Source: Mucilaginibacter rivuli
GTDB lineage: Bacteria > Bacteroidota > Bacteroidia > Sphingobacteriales > Sphingobacteriaceae
Direction of reading: 5' to 3'
NCBI RefSeq assembly: GCF_019391655.1
Contig: NZ_JAHXPQ010000011.1
Coordinates: 1-38,052 of the forward strand
DNA: 38,052 nt
Below the pieces are notes generated by a model. That model had not been told where the DNA came from. It made no database searches and was given only the letters and a program-made list of their open reading frames with translations. Shown here in pieces: positions 25,151-34,373 of this stretch (within the stretch, counting starts at the first letter, position 1; each line of letters starts with the position of its first letter). A program made the translations under genes and the position numbers.

Positions 25151-26332
25151 TTATTTTAGCGCATCAATTTTCTTTTGTGTAGCAGTAGCATTAACAAAAT
25201 CCTTCTTACCTAAATAACAGTTTTTAAGGTTATACAATGCATCGTATGATGTTGGCCTTAGCTCTACAGCTTTTAGCAGAACCGGTTTGGCAAGGTCAAA
25301 TGCGGCACTGGCTTTTTTCATAGTCTCGTCGTATTCCTTTTGCTTGTTAGCCGGTAATTTATTGGCAGCATTATTTAACGTAATGGCCGGGCTTAATAAA
25401 ACATAACCAAGGTTTAAAGTTGCCTCGAAATAGTTAGGATCGATCTCGATCGCTTTTCTGTACGATTCTTCTGCCTTAGCTAAATTACCCGCAGAGTTAT
25501 AAGCCAAACCGGCGTAATAATACAATGTTTTATTTTTAGGGTCGGCAGCAACAGCCTTCTCTATTTTAGCTATTACCTCTTTGGCTTTACCTGTTTGCAG
25601 GTTCAATTCAATTTCTCTTTTTGACAACGCACCATCGTTAGGAAATTTCAATGCTCCCTCTTCAACAATTTTTATTGCCGTTGCGGTATCTTTTTTTGAA
25701 AGGTATATGTACGACAGGTCTGAGTATACCGTTGGGTTTTTAGAGTAATTTGTGGTTAATAGTTTCTTGTAATTTTTAATGGCCTCATCATACATTTTAG
25801 CATTAGTTGCCGATAAGCCCGTCAAGTATATTGCGCTGGTATCATCAGGCCTAACCGAACGGAAAAAATCAAATGAATTATAGGCCGCTTCATACTTACC
25901 ACCCTGGTATTGTTTAACACCAAGGTTGTATTTAATAACGATGAGTGTTTGATACGCGTCATCTATCAGCTTTTTGTTTTCTGCTTTGGTATCTGCTGCT
26001 TTGGCTTTTGTTAAAGCCTCTTCGGCTGTAGCAAATAAGGGGGTTTGCGTACTTGGAACGGTATCGCGATATGCTAAAGCAGCATAAATAGCCCCTTTAA
26101 CAGCATAGGTTAAAGGTAATGTAGCTGTTTTGTCGTTCGCGGCAGCTTTATCGATCGATGTTTTTGCATCAGTAATAGCTGTGGTTGCCATTACAGCAAA
26201 GTTTTTTTGCTTATACAAGCCCATGTATTTGTTATACTGCTCCTGCGCGTTAGTTAACTCTCCTTTTTGTGCAAAAACAGAGCTTACAGAAACCAGGCTT
26301 ACCAACCCGATCATCAAAATTTTAATTTTCAT
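25151..26332 (-). CDS. Exported tetratricopeptide-repeat protein
   Basis: 393 residues with a clear signal peptide (MKIKILMIGLVSLVSVSSVFAQ). The body is helical with at least four TPR-like units, for example AIYLTGLSATNAKMYDEAI, TVYSDLSYIYLSKKDTATAI, LYYYAGLAYNSAGNLAKAEE and the adjoining ATLNLGYVLL. TPR proteins serve as protein-binding scaffolds; no enzymatic motif is present. It lies 51 bases after another TPR gene and both follow gyrA, forming a probable three-gene unit closed by a terminator. The same pairing of gyrA with TPR genes is, from memory, seen in related genomes. The specific role is unknown. Confidence 0.85.
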   Translation of the reverse strand: MKIKILMIGLVSLVSVSSVFAQKGELTNAQEQYNKYMGLYKQKNFAVMATTAITDAKTSIDKAAANDKTATLPLTYAVKGAIYAALAYRDTVPSTQTPLFATAEEALTKAKAADTKAENKKLIDDAYQTLIVIKYNLGVKQYQGGKYEAAYNSFDFFRSVRPDDTSAIYLTGLSATNAKMYDEAIKNYKKLLTTNYSKNPTVYSDLSYIYLSKKDTATAIKIVEEGALKFPNDGALSKREIELNLQTGKAKEVIAKIEKAVAADPKNKTLYYYAGLAYNSAGNLAKAEESYRKAIEIDPNYFEATLNLGYVLLSPAITLNNAANKLPANKQKEYDETMKKASAAFDLAKPVLLKAVELRPTSYDALYNLKNCYLGKKDFVNATATQKKIDALK

Positions 26333-26383
26333 AGTTTTAATTTTTCTTGTCCTGAAAGCACAATCGACATTGCTTTCAAATTA

Positions 26384-27499
26384 TTAATTGGTTAACTGCC
26401 TTAATTTAGATTCTACTTTTTTTAGCTGATTTTGATTTCCAGTTTGTAAATATAACATTTGTAACGCTTTTAAGCATTCTTCATTGTTCGGATTCATTTC
26501 GCTGGCTTTTTCAAGCATATCTCTTGACTTGCTAATACCGGCCCAGTATACATCATCATGCTTCTTTGCAGTAAAACACCGCTTCAAATATAATAACCCT
26601 AAGTTAAAAGTGGGATTATAATCCGCATTATTGATATCAATCAATTTTTTATAGGTACGCTCCGCATCCTGGAACCTGTTTAAATGATCATAACAGTTGG
26701 CAGCCATAAATAAAACATTCAGATCATTTGGCGCCAGGTATAACAACTCTTCCAATAGTGTATTTAACACTGCATAATCCTTTTTGTTGTTATAAATATT
26801 GGCTTCTTCAAAAAGCAGGTACTTATCGTGCCCGTATATGCTTAGCCCCTTTTGTATGGCCTGCAATGCTTTGGTAGTATCGCCAAGGGTGTTATAAAGT
26901 GTGGTAGCAGTTTGTATGTATTCTATCTTAGGTTTAGGTTCTGCCAATAACTGATCATAATATATTACCGCAGTTTTGTAATTACCCAATTTGTAATAAA
27001 TATTAGCCAGGTAAGTATCTATCTGCTTATCGGGCACGTATCCTTTTGCAATATCAAAGTTTACTATGGCCTGCCTAAAGTTATTTTTGTCATAAAAGTC
27101 AAAAGCCTTACGCAGGTACACGTTGGCTATACAGCCCTTTACGTAATTCAATTCGGTAGCATAGCGGTATATTTTGCGATTAACCGAAAGCATATTTACC
27201 AGCCTGGTAGTTTGCCTTAATAAAGTATCCGGAAGTTTAAGTGTATTTAACGAATCGCGGTAAAGTATTGTGGAATATACTACCGCTTTGAAAGTATTTT
27301 TCTCAAGGTTAAGGCTATCGGCGTGGGTTTTAAACGATCCGTCGATAGCTTTTTTTGCCTCGGTTAAATATTTATAGTCGTTACTTTTATTATACAGGGC
27401 AAGGTTATTTGCTACATCCTTCATCGCTTCTGTTTGGCAAAAGGCAATGGAGGATGTAAAACAAATAATAACAATCAGTAAAAACGCTTTACGGATCAT
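26384..27499 (-). CDS. Exported tetratricopeptide-repeat protein
   Basis: 371 residues with a signal peptide (MIRKAFLLIVIICFTSSIAFCQ). TPR-like repeats run through most of the chain, including AIVNFDIAKGYVPD, TYLANIYYKLGNYKTAVIYY, LNVLFMAANCYDHLNRFQD and the last NPTFNLGLLYLKRCF. It begins eight bases after the gyrA stop codon, so it must be transcribed with gyrA. It is similar in plan to the following TPR gene and may be an old duplicate. No catalytic motif is seen. A periplasmic location is predicted from the signal peptide, which makes a direct role with gyrase unlikely. Confidence 0.85.
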   Translation of the reverse strand: MIRKAFLLIVIICFTSSIAFCQTEAMKDVANNLALYNKSNDYKYLTEAKKAIDGSFKTHADSLNLEKNTFKAVVYSTILYRDSLNTLKLPDTLLRQTTRLVNMLSVNRKIYRYATELNYVKGCIANVYLRKAFDFYDKNNFRQAIVNFDIAKGYVPDKQIDTYLANIYYKLGNYKTAVIYYDQLLAEPKPKIEYIQTATTLYNTLGDTTKALQAIQKGLSIYGHDKYLLFEEANIYNNKKDYAVLNTLLEELLYLAPNDLNVLFMAANCYDHLNRFQDAERTYKKLIDINNADYNPTFNLGLLYLKRCFTAKKHDDVYWAGISKSRDMLEKASEMNPNNEECLKALQMLYLQTGNQNQLKKVESKLRQLTN

Positions 27500-27507
27500 G
27501 TTGTACC

Positions 27508-30111
27508 TTATTCTGCTTTGTCGCCGGCTTCGGGTTCTGCGCCTTTGTCTTCAGCAGGTTTATTTTCGTCAGTTGCTTCTTCGGTTGTAGCTTCCCCCTC
27601 TGCTGCAGCGCCTTCTTCGCCTTCGGTCAGTTCTTCTTCAACTTCTTCTTCGCGCTCAATTTGCGCTACCGATGCAATGCTGTCGTTCTCTTTCAGCGTG
27701 ATCAACCTCACTCCTTGCGTCGCGCGGCCCATTGATCTTAACTGATCCAAAGCGATACGGATAATGATGCCCGATTTGTTGATGATCATCAGATCATCCT
27801 TATCAGTTACACCCTTAATAGCTACCAACGGACCTGTTTTATCGGTTACGTTAATAGTTTTAACACCCTTACCTCCCCTGTTGGTAACGCGGTAATCATC
27901 AATATCAGTACGTTTACCATAACCGTTCTCAGATACCACCAAAACTGTTGTTTCAGCATCGTCAATAGCTATCATACCAACAACCTCGTCGGTAGGGCCA
28001 CCTAAAGTGATACCCCTCACCCCTGTCGCGGTACGGCCCATTGGGCGCACTGTAGCTTCATTGAAACGGATAGCACGGCCGGAGCGTAACGCCATTACAA
28101 TTTCACTGCTGCCGCTGGTTAAAGTTGCTTCTAACAAGGTATCACCTTCGTTAATGTTGATGGCGTTGATACCATTAGCACGCGGACGTGAGTATGCTTC
28201 CAGCGAAGTCTTTTTAATGGTACCTTGCTTGGTACACATAATGATGAAGTTATTTTTCAGGTATTCCTGGTCTTTCAGGCTGGTAAGCTTGATATAGGCT
28301 TTAATATTTTCTTCTTTCGGGATGTTGATGATGTTCTGGATGGCACGGCCCTTAGAGGTACGCGTTCCTTCCGGGATCTCGAACACACGCAGCCAGAAAC
28401 AACGGCCCGCTTCGGTAAAGAACAACATATAGTTGTGGTTCGACGCGATAAGCAAGTGCTCAATAAAGTCGGCATCGCGGCTGTTGCTGCCTATAGCGCC
28501 CTTACCACCGCGCGCTTGTGTGCGGTACTCGGTTAAAGGCGTACGTTTGATGTAACCTTCGTGCGATATGGTAATTACCACATTCTCATCCTCAATAAAG
28601 TCTTCAGTTTGCATTTCTGCAGACGAGTGCACTATTTCGGTTTTACGCTCATCACCGTATTTCTCGCGGATCTCGTTCAACTCATCTTTGATGATCTGCA
28701 TACGCAGGCCTTCGTCAGCTAAAACTGTTTTCAGGTAGTCGATCAGTTTCATTAGCTCGGCGTATTCAGCTTTGATCTTATCACGCTCCAGGCCTGTTAA
28801 ACGGCGCAGCGTCATATCCAAAATCGCGCGGGCTTGTATATCGCTTAATTGAAACTCAGCCATTAAGCCCTCACGTGCTTCATCAGGCGTACCCGAAGCG
28901 CGTATCAACTTGATCACTTCGTCCAAATGATCTAAAGCGATCAGCAAACCTTCTAATATGTGAGCACGTTTTTCGGCTTCGGCTAATTCAAATTTGGTAC
29001 GACGAACGATCACTTCGTGGCGATGCTCAACAAAGTGGTGTATCAGGTCCTTCAGGTTCAACAACATCGGGCGGCCATGCACCAAAGCAATGTTATTTAC
29101 ACTAAATGAAGTTTGTAACGATGTGTATTTGAATAAGTTATTTAAAACGATAGATGCATTGGCATCGCGTTTTACTTCGTAAACAATACGGATACCTTCG
29201 CGGTTAGATTCATCGCGGATAGCCGAGATGCCTTCTATTTTTTTATCATTAACCAGTTCGGCAGTACGCTCTATCATATCCGATTTGGTTACCTGGTAAG
29301 GTATTTCGGTTACGATGATACGCTCGCGGTCGCTGTTGTAAACTTCTATTTCGGCACGTGAGCGCAAAACGATACGGCCACGGCCGGTTTCTGATGCTTC
29401 TCTTGGGCCTTCAACACCGTAAATAATACCGCCGGTTGGAAAATCGGGGCCTTTTACGTGTTTGATCAGTTCGCTTATCTCAATATCGCGGTTATCAATA
29501 TACGCCATGGTGGCATTGATAACTTCGGTTAAGTTATGTGGCGCCATGTTGGTGGCCATACCTACCGCAATACCCGACGCACCGTTAACCAACAGGTTAG
29601 GGAACTTTGCAGGCAATACGGTTGGCTCCTCCAACGAGTCGTCAAAGTTTAACTGGAAATCGATGGTATCTTTGTTGATATCAGCCAGCATCTCCTCGGC
29701 TATCTTTTGCAGACGTGCCTCGGTATAACGCATTGCCGCGGGGTTATCACCATCTATCGAGCCGTAGTTACCCTGGCCGTCAACCAATGGATACCGTAAG
29801 CTCCAATCCTGGGCCATACGCACCATGGTGCCGTAAACCGATGAGTCGCCATGCGGGTGGTACTTACCAAGCACCTCTCCTACTATACGGGCCGATTTTT
29901 TGTAGGGTTTATTCGCGTTTAAGCCAAGGTCGAGCATCCCAAAAAGCACGCGGCGGTGAACGGGTTTTAAACCATCGCGCACATCTGGCAAAGCACGCGA
30001 AACAATAACAGACATTGAATAATCAATGTATGCCGATCGCATTTCTTCATCAATGTTTATAGGAATTATTCTGTCGCGGGTACCTTCGTTGTTATCTATA
30101 TCTTCAGCCAT
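27508..30111 (-). CDS. gyrA: DNA gyrase subunit A
   Basis: The catalytic breakage-reunion subunit of DNA gyrase, which introduces negative supercoils with GyrB. It has 867 residues. The active-site tyrosine is Tyr129 in AAMRYTEARL. The quinolone-determining region reads HPHGDSSVYGTMVRMAQ, with Ser90 at the E. coli Ser83 position but Gly94 where E. coli has Asp87. The GyrA box needed for DNA wrapping appears as QARGGKG (532-538, canonical QRRGGKG). The C-terminal beta-pinwheel is followed by a 49-residue acidic tail (819-867). The start MAEDIDNNEG precedes the conserved IIPINIDEEMRSAYIDYSMS. A possible -7 element (TATCTTCG, 30184-30177) lies about 65 bases upstream. Two TPR genes follow in the same operon. 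Confidence 0.97.
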   Translation of the reverse strand: MAEDIDNNEGTRDRIIPINIDEEMRSAYIDYSMSVIVSRALPDVRDGLKPVHRRVLFGMLDLGLNANKPYKKSARIVGEVLGKYHPHGDSSVYGTMVRMAQDWSLRYPLVDGQGNYGSIDGDNPAAMRYTEARLQKIAEEMLADINKDTIDFQLNFDDSLEEPTVLPAKFPNLLVNGASGIAVGMATNMAPHNLTEVINATMAYIDNRDIEISELIKHVKGPDFPTGGIIYGVEGPREASETGRGRIVLRSRAEIEVYNSDRERIIVTEIPYQVTKSDMIERTAELVNDKKIEGISAIRDESNREGIRIVYEVKRDANASIVLNNLFKYTSLQTSFSVNNIALVHGRPMLLNLKDLIHHFVEHRHEVIVRRTKFELAEAEKRAHILEGLLIALDHLDEVIKLIRASGTPDEAREGLMAEFQLSDIQARAILDMTLRRLTGLERDKIKAEYAELMKLIDYLKTVLADEGLRMQIIKDELNEIREKYGDERKTEIVHSSAEMQTEDFIEDENVVITISHEGYIKRTPLTEYRTQARGGKGAIGSNSRDADFIEHLLIASNHNYMLFFTEAGRCFWLRVFEIPEGTRTSKGRAIQNIINIPKEENIKAYIKLTSLKDQEYLKNNFIIMCTKQGTIKKTSLEAYSRPRANGINAININEGDTLLEATLTSGSSEIVMALRSGRAIRFNEATVRPMGRTATGVRGITLGGPTDEVVGMIAIDDAETTVLVVSENGYGKRTDIDDYRVTNRGGKGVKTINVTDKTGPLVAIKGVTDKDDLMIINKSGIIIRIALDQLRSMGRATQGVRLITLKENDSIASVAQIEREEEVEEELTEGEEGAAAEGEATTEEATDENKPAEDKGAEPEAGDKAE

Positions 30112-30371
30112 TGTTCTGTATTATTCCTTGTCGCTAAAAAAAGGTTTTTAGATTTAGGTGTATTTTAAGCGACCTGCGAAGATAACAAATAATGTGGTAT
30201 AGGGGTACGTTGTGGATAAGTTTTGAAGTGTGGAGAGATTAGGATAAGCCAACTGGCCAAGCATTGCTTTTAACGCAAATCTCAAATGGTCAACCCATCA
30301 AATATATGTCTTAAAACTACTCTTTTCAACAAACAACGAAATTTAAAATATTAACTTTAACAGGATTATTT

Positions 30372-31292
30372 ATGAAACCAGTCTTGATAATATCTTTTTT
30401 ATTCTTTGGGCTTTTTTGCGGGCGCTTGCCGGTAAAAAATGAGATGCAAGTACAATCAGTGTTATGGAAGATACAGGCTCCTGGCTCGTCTAAAACATCT
30501 TATATATTAGGCTCAATGCATGATTTCGGAAAAGAATGGGTGGGTTCTTACCCTAAATTGGATAGCGTTATAAAAGTTAGTGATGTTTATTTGTGCGAAA
30601 ACACCTCCATTGCAAATACAGGAAATACCGCCAGTGCTCCTGCTTCTCCAATTGTTACCCGGCTTAATGCAAAAGCTATTTTTGGTAAAGATTATGATAA
30701 GGTGAATGACTACTTTATTAAGAATACCGGTTCGGGATTAACACAAAATATTGATAGCGACAAAGACCCTGTAACAGTATTAAACGGAATGCTATTGTTT
30801 TTAAGAAATGAGTGGGCGACTGGAAAAGGGTTAAAGATATCGTTTGATGGCATGGATGCCGCATTGTTGGCAAATGCAAGGTCAAAAAAACTACCATGCA
30901 TATCATTAGATGACGCACAAATTACCAAAGGAATAACATCAACTCCACTCCATATTAAAAATTCGGTAGCAGAGATAGTAGATTTTGTTAGTGAGTTAAC
31001 CAATATGAGTTCGCCGGGGCATAACGAGGTCCACCAGGATCCATATTTAAAAACGCAGCAACTTTACAACAGTGGTAAGTTTAATTTCAACTTCGCTAAT
31101 GACAATGATAGAGGCGAGAAACTCGAAAGGATCAAAACCCGTAACACTTTTTGGATGAAAAAAATTCCAGGATATTTAACAAATAACCGTGCGTTTATTG
31201 TTATTGGAGTGGCGCACTTAGACGGCAAAAGCGGTTTGCTGATGCAGTTAAAAAAACGAGGATTTAAGGTTACCCCGATAGACCTGCTTTGA
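30372..31292 (+). CDS. TraB/GumN family protein
   Basis: 306 residues with a hydrophobic signal sequence (MKPVLIISFLFFGLFCG). The TraB/GumN fold is recognised from the N-terminal LGSMHDF (His50) and the C-terminal VIGVAHLDGKSGLLMQLKKR (His282), the two motifs that in eukaryotic TIKI relatives form a metalloprotease site. The chain ends as usual right after the RGFKVTPI strand. Bacterial members are poorly characterised; protease activity here is only inferred from the family. It stands alone on the plus strand between gyrA and a convergent small gene. The 260-base gap to gyrA holds divergent promoters but no further gene. Confidence 0.85.
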   Translation: MKPVLIISFLFFGLFCGRLPVKNEMQVQSVLWKIQAPGSSKTSYILGSMHDFGKEWVGSYPKLDSVIKVSDVYLCENTSIANTGNTASAPASPIVTRLNAKAIFGKDYDKVNDYFIKNTGSGLTQNIDSDKDPVTVLNGMLLFLRNEWATGKGLKISFDGMDAALLANARSKKLPCISLDDAQITKGITSTPLHIKNSVAEIVDFVSELTNMSSPGHNEVHQDPYLKTQQLYNSGKFNFNFANDNDRGEKLERIKTRNTFWMKKIPGYLTNNRAFIVIGVAHLDGKSGLLMQLKKRGFKVTPIDLL

Positions 31293-31308
31293 TCATTTCA
31301 ACAAACAA

Positions 31309-31704
31309 TTATTTAATTTTCCTCCAATGCTCCTCCACCACCATACCTGTAGGTAACGTACCCGATAATATCAGTTCGTTGTTTTTGATCTTGTAGTTGT
31401 AACGCACCGTTTTACCCAGCATAGTTGTAGGTTGGCTGCTAAAGGTTGATGTTTCAAAGCAGCTATCGGCTTTAAGGGTATAATTACCGGCTTCGTACTT
31501 TTCTGTTTTCATGCCTTTCTGGTAGGCATAGGCGGTAAAGCCTTTATCGGTGTAATTTCTTTGCAGGGTATATTCTTTGGGTGCGCCTTCGGCTTTACCG
31601 TTGTAAGTACCTCCCTGGAATATATAAGTGCCTTTAAGGGTACTTACATTAAATGAAGCTAATGCAAAACAGGTTAATAGTAAAAACAGTCGTTTTAATT
31701 TCAT
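31309..31704 (-). CDS. Small secreted protein of unknown function
   Basis: 131 residues with a signal peptide (MKLKRLFLLLTCFALASFN). The mature part looks like a short lipocalin-type beta barrel, with alternating strands (GTYIFQGGTYNGK, EYTLQRNYTDKGFTAYAYQ, RYNYKIKNNELILSGTLP) and a C-terminal EEHWRKIK. I do not recognise a named family. Its start overlaps the hemF stop by three bases (ATGA), so it is translated with hemF, but a haem-related role is not shown by sequence. It converges on the TraB-like gene with only 16 bases between. Confidence 0.65.
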   Translation of the reverse strand: MKLKRLFLLLTCFALASFNVSTLKGTYIFQGGTYNGKAEGAPKEYTLQRNYTDKGFTAYAYQKGMKTEKYEAGNYTLKADSCFETSTFSSQPTTMLGKTVRYNYKIKNNELILSGTLPTGMVVEEHWRKIK

Positions 31705-32633
31705 TCTACCCAGTTAATGCCTTTTTTAAGCAAATTTAAAGTCTTTTCCTCTTCCGACCCAGCTTCCGGCTGATAATTGTACAACCAGCGCGCCTGTGGC
31801 GGTAAGCTCATCAGTATGGATTCGATGCGGCCGTTGGTTTCCAACCCAAACTTGGTGCCTGCATCGTACACTAAATTAAACTCGGCGTAGCGGCTGCGGC
31901 GCTGGTACTGCCATTCCTGCTGCGCTTCGGTAAAAGGCTTATCGCGGTTGCGATTAACCAGTTTAGTATATGTTGGCAGGAACGAACGTCCTACTGCTTT
32001 CGAAAAAGTAAAAATATCTTCCCAGGGGTGCTCATCAGTAGCAGTTAAACGGTCGAAGAATATGCCACCTATGCCACGGGTTTCATGGCGATGCTTAATA
32101 TAAAAATAATCATCGGCCCATATTTTAAAGCGGTGATAAGCATCGGTGCTAAAATCATCGCACACCTTTTTCAATTCGCCATGAAAAAAGCGGGCATCAT
32201 CTTCAATTACATAGTGTGGGGTAAGATCAATCCCGCCGCCAAACCATTTTACTGCGGGCTTACCGGCTACAGGTTCCATTTCAAAGTACCTGATATTCAT
32301 GTGGATGATAGGCACCAAAGGATGATTGGGATGTATTACAATAGAAACCCCTGTGGCAAAAAAATCGTTTTGCTCCACTTTAAGCGCGTTGCGCATGGTA
32401 TCGGGCAATTGGCCATATACAGCCGAGAAGTTTACACCACCTTTTTCAATGATAGCGCCGTTTTGCATCACCCGGCTTTTACCCCCGCCACCGCCATCGC
32501 GCTGCCATTGCTCTTCAACAAATACCGATTGGCCATCCAAAGCTTCGAGGCCAGCGCATATTTCGTTTTGTATTTGCCGATAAGCCTCGGCTATCTGCTC
32601 TTTGGTTATGGTGGCTTTCTCTTCACTTATCAT
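31701..32633 (-). CDS. hemF: Coproporphyrinogen III oxidase, oxygen-dependent
   Basis: Oxidatively decarboxylates coproporphyrinogen III to protoporphyrinogen IX using O2, a late haem step. The 310-residue length is standard. Characteristic blocks are DGGGGGKSRVMQNGAIIEKG (46-65), VNFSAVYGQLP, the histidines of HPNHPLVPIIHMN (about 101-113), KWFGGGIDLTPHY (129-141) and HRHETRGIGGIFFDRL near 181. Use of HemF indicates aerobic or microaerobic growth. The gene follows the MFS transporter on the same strand with 55 bases between, and overlaps a small secreted-protein gene at its end. No Fur- or haem-responsive site was recognised upstream. Confidence 0.96.
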   Translation of the reverse strand: MISEEKATITKEQIAEAYRQIQNEICAGLEALDGQSVFVEEQWQRDGGGGGKSRVMQNGAIIEKGGVNFSAVYGQLPDTMRNALKVEQNDFFATGVSIVIHPNHPLVPIIHMNIRYFEMEPVAGKPAVKWFGGGIDLTPHYVIEDDARFFHGELKKVCDDFSTDAYHRFKIWADDYFYIKHRHETRGIGGIFFDRLTATDEHPWEDIFTFSKAVGRSFLPTYTKLVNRNRDKPFTEAQQEWQYQRRSRYAEFNLVYDAGTKFGLETNGRIESILMSLPPQARWLYNYQPEAGSEEEKTLNLLKKGINWVE

Positions 32634-32688
32634 GGCTCAATTAAATTAGGTGAATGTTAATACGCTACAAAGTTGGTAATAGTTTTGT

Positions 32689-33921
32689 TTATTCTTCAAT
32701 ATAATCAAGGTCCTTACCAAAGCTTTCTTTTAACTGGCTTAGCGCGAACAGGGCTATAACTGTAACTATTCCCATCATAATATAACCGCTGTTTATATAA
32801 CCGTGGTCTTTAACAAAGTATTTAAAAAGTATGGTGATTGGGATGAGCGCGCCCCTCACAAAGTTAGGAACGGTTGTGGTAACTGTTGAGCGGATATTTG
32901 TACCAAATTGCTCTGAGGCGATGGTTACAAAATTTGCCCAGTAGCCCACCGCAGTACCCATAAACAGGCAAAGCCATATAAAACGGTCGGGCGTAATACC
33001 ATCAGCCTTTAAATAGAATATTACACTAACTACCGATATCAGCAAGAATGTTAAAATAGTTATTCTGCGCGATTTAACCAATTGCGCCAGCAGGCCCGCA
33101 AAAACATCGCCTATTGATATGCCCACATATGTATATAAAATACCTGTACCTGCGCTTAATGGTTCCGTAGCGTGTAAGGCTTTACCAAACTCGGGCGAAA
33201 GCGTTACCAATACACCAACCACAAACCACAGCGGTGTGCCAATCAATATACAGCACAGGTATTTCCAAAAGCGTTTGCCATTGGTAAAGAGCATCAGCAT
33301 GTTACCTTTGGATACCTTCTTTTCGGCCACGTCTTTATACATGCCTGATTCGAACGTACCTAAACGGAGCAATAACAACAATATACCCAAACCGCCGCCA
33401 ATAAAGTATGCCGTTTGCCATGCATAATGTTTAGCGATAATAGCTGCTGCAACAGCGCCGAACAAACCAATAACAGCAACCATCATGGTGCCATAGCCAC
33501 GGTTCTCTTTGCTCATGGTTTCGCTTACCAGGGTAATGCCTGCACCCAATTCTCCAGCAAGGCCAATGCCTGCAATTAAGCGGATAATGGCATAGGTTTC
33601 TACATCATGTACAAAGCCATTAGCGAAATTGGCTATCGAGTACATCAGTATGGACCCGAAGAGCACCTTTATACGACCAAATTTATCGCCGATGATACCC
33701 CAGATGATCCCTCCCACCAATAGCCCGAACATCTGCATGTTTAGGATATGAATACCCTTTTCGGTGATCTGATCGGCCGGAACACCTATACCTGCCAAAC
33801 TTTGAACACGTAATATGGAAAAGATCAGCAGATCGTATATATCAACAAAATAGCCAAGCGCCGCTACTGCGACAAGAAAAATTACGTTTCTCGAATTTTT
33901 TGAAGTATCGGTATTAGTCAT
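32689..33921 (-). CDS. Major facilitator superfamily transporter
   Basis: 410 residues with about twelve hydrophobic segments. The loop 2-3 signature GDKFGRIKV (MFS motif A) and IIRLIAGIGLAGELGAGITLVSE, given here in part as RLIAGIGLAGELGAG, identify the metabolite:H+ / sugar-type branch. Asp residues in the first helix (VDIYDLLIF) may take part in proton coupling. The substrate cannot be inferred; no metabolic gene cluster surrounds it. It is upstream of hemF on the same strand and downstream of the cold-shock gene, from which it is separated by a strong terminator, so it has its own promoter in 33922-33985. Confidence 0.88.
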   Translation of the reverse strand: MTNTDTSKNSRNVIFLVAVAALGYFVDIYDLLIFSILRVQSLAGIGVPADQITEKGIHILNMQMFGLLVGGIIWGIIGDKFGRIKVLFGSILMYSIANFANGFVHDVETYAIIRLIAGIGLAGELGAGITLVSETMSKENRGYGTMMVAVIGLFGAVAAAIIAKHYAWQTAYFIGGGLGILLLLLRLGTFESGMYKDVAEKKVSKGNMLMLFTNGKRFWKYLCCILIGTPLWFVVGVLVTLSPEFGKALHATEPLSAGTGILYTYVGISIGDVFAGLLAQLVKSRRITILTFLLISVVSVIFYLKADGITPDRFIWLCLFMGTAVGYWANFVTIASEQFGTNIRSTVTTTVPNFVRGALIPITILFKYFVKDHGYINSGYIMMGIVTVIALFALSQLKESFGKDLDYIEE

Positions 33922-33985
33922 CGTTTACTATTAAAATTGGTTGGGCTAAAATAAGTAAACAGATCAATATCGTACCATATCGCAT

Positions 33986-34016
33986 AAAAAAACCTCCCGG
34001 CACCAGCCGGGAGGTT
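33986..34016 (-). terminator. Strong intrinsic terminator of the cold-shock gene
   Basis: AACCTCCCGG (33991-34000) pairs perfectly with CCGGGAGGTT (34007-34016) around a 6-base loop. On the minus strand the stem is followed by seven U residues in total. It lies 25 bases after the stop of the cold-shock gene. Confidence 0.95.
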
Positions 34017-34041
34017 CAAATACATTTTATGATATGATAGC

Positions 34042-34239
34042 TTATGCCTTTTTTACGTTAACGGCTTGTAAACCTTTTCTGCCCTCTTCAACCTCATACT
34101 CTACCTCATCGTTATCTTTTATGGCATTTACACCACCTTGTACATCCTTAAAATGCACAAACAGATCTTTGCCTTCGGCGGTAACAATAAAACCATAGCC
34201 TTTTTGTGTGTTAAACCATTTTACTTTTCCAGTTGCCAT
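34042..34239 (-). CDS. CspA-family cold-shock protein
   Basis: A 65-residue single cold-shock domain that binds single-stranded RNA/DNA and acts as an RNA chaperone. The start MATGKVKWFN is the normal family start; a longer in-frame ATG (34299) is rejected because the extra 20 residues do not belong to the fold. RNP1 is KGYGFI and RNP2 is DLFVHF. The predicted transcription start near 34331 leaves a leader of about 90 bases, as is usual for cold-shock genes whose mRNA folds with temperature. It is closed by a strong terminator and so is a single-gene unit. Confidence 0.95.
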   Translation of the reverse strand: MATGKVKWFNTQKGYGFIVTAEGKDLFVHFKDVQGGVNAIKDNDEVEYEVEEGRKGLQAVNVKKA

Positions 34240-34337
34240 AATAAATAATAGTAATGTATTAATAATTTTTTTAGGTCTAACAAACTGATTTTCGGGCACA
34301 TTAAGCGTGAGGTATCAATTAATTAAACGTGTTAATT

Positions 34338-34367
34338 CAAAGTTATCAAAATATCAATACAATGCAA
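34338..34367 (-). promoter_or_regulatory. Promoter of the cold-shock gene
   Basis: On the minus strand TTG (34367-34365), a 19-base spacer and TAACTTTG (34345-34338) match the Bacteroidota promoter pattern. The -33 box lies only a few bases from, and before, the end of the upstream peroxiredoxin gene (stop at 34374). Confidence 0.65.
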
Positions 34368-34373
34368 GAAAAA

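Noticed and set aside
24987..25217. 76-codon plus-strand ORF between two terminators
   Set aside because: It runs through the operon terminator and into the coding region of the TPR gene on the other strand; no signal or domain pattern.
31309..32633. Haem-related role for the small secreted protein next to hemF
   Set aside because: Only the overlap supports it; no haem-binding or related motif is visible.
32085..32660. 191-codon plus-strand ORF
   Set aside because: It lies wholly opposite hemF, whose motifs are unmistakable; no family resemblance or start context supports the antisense frame.
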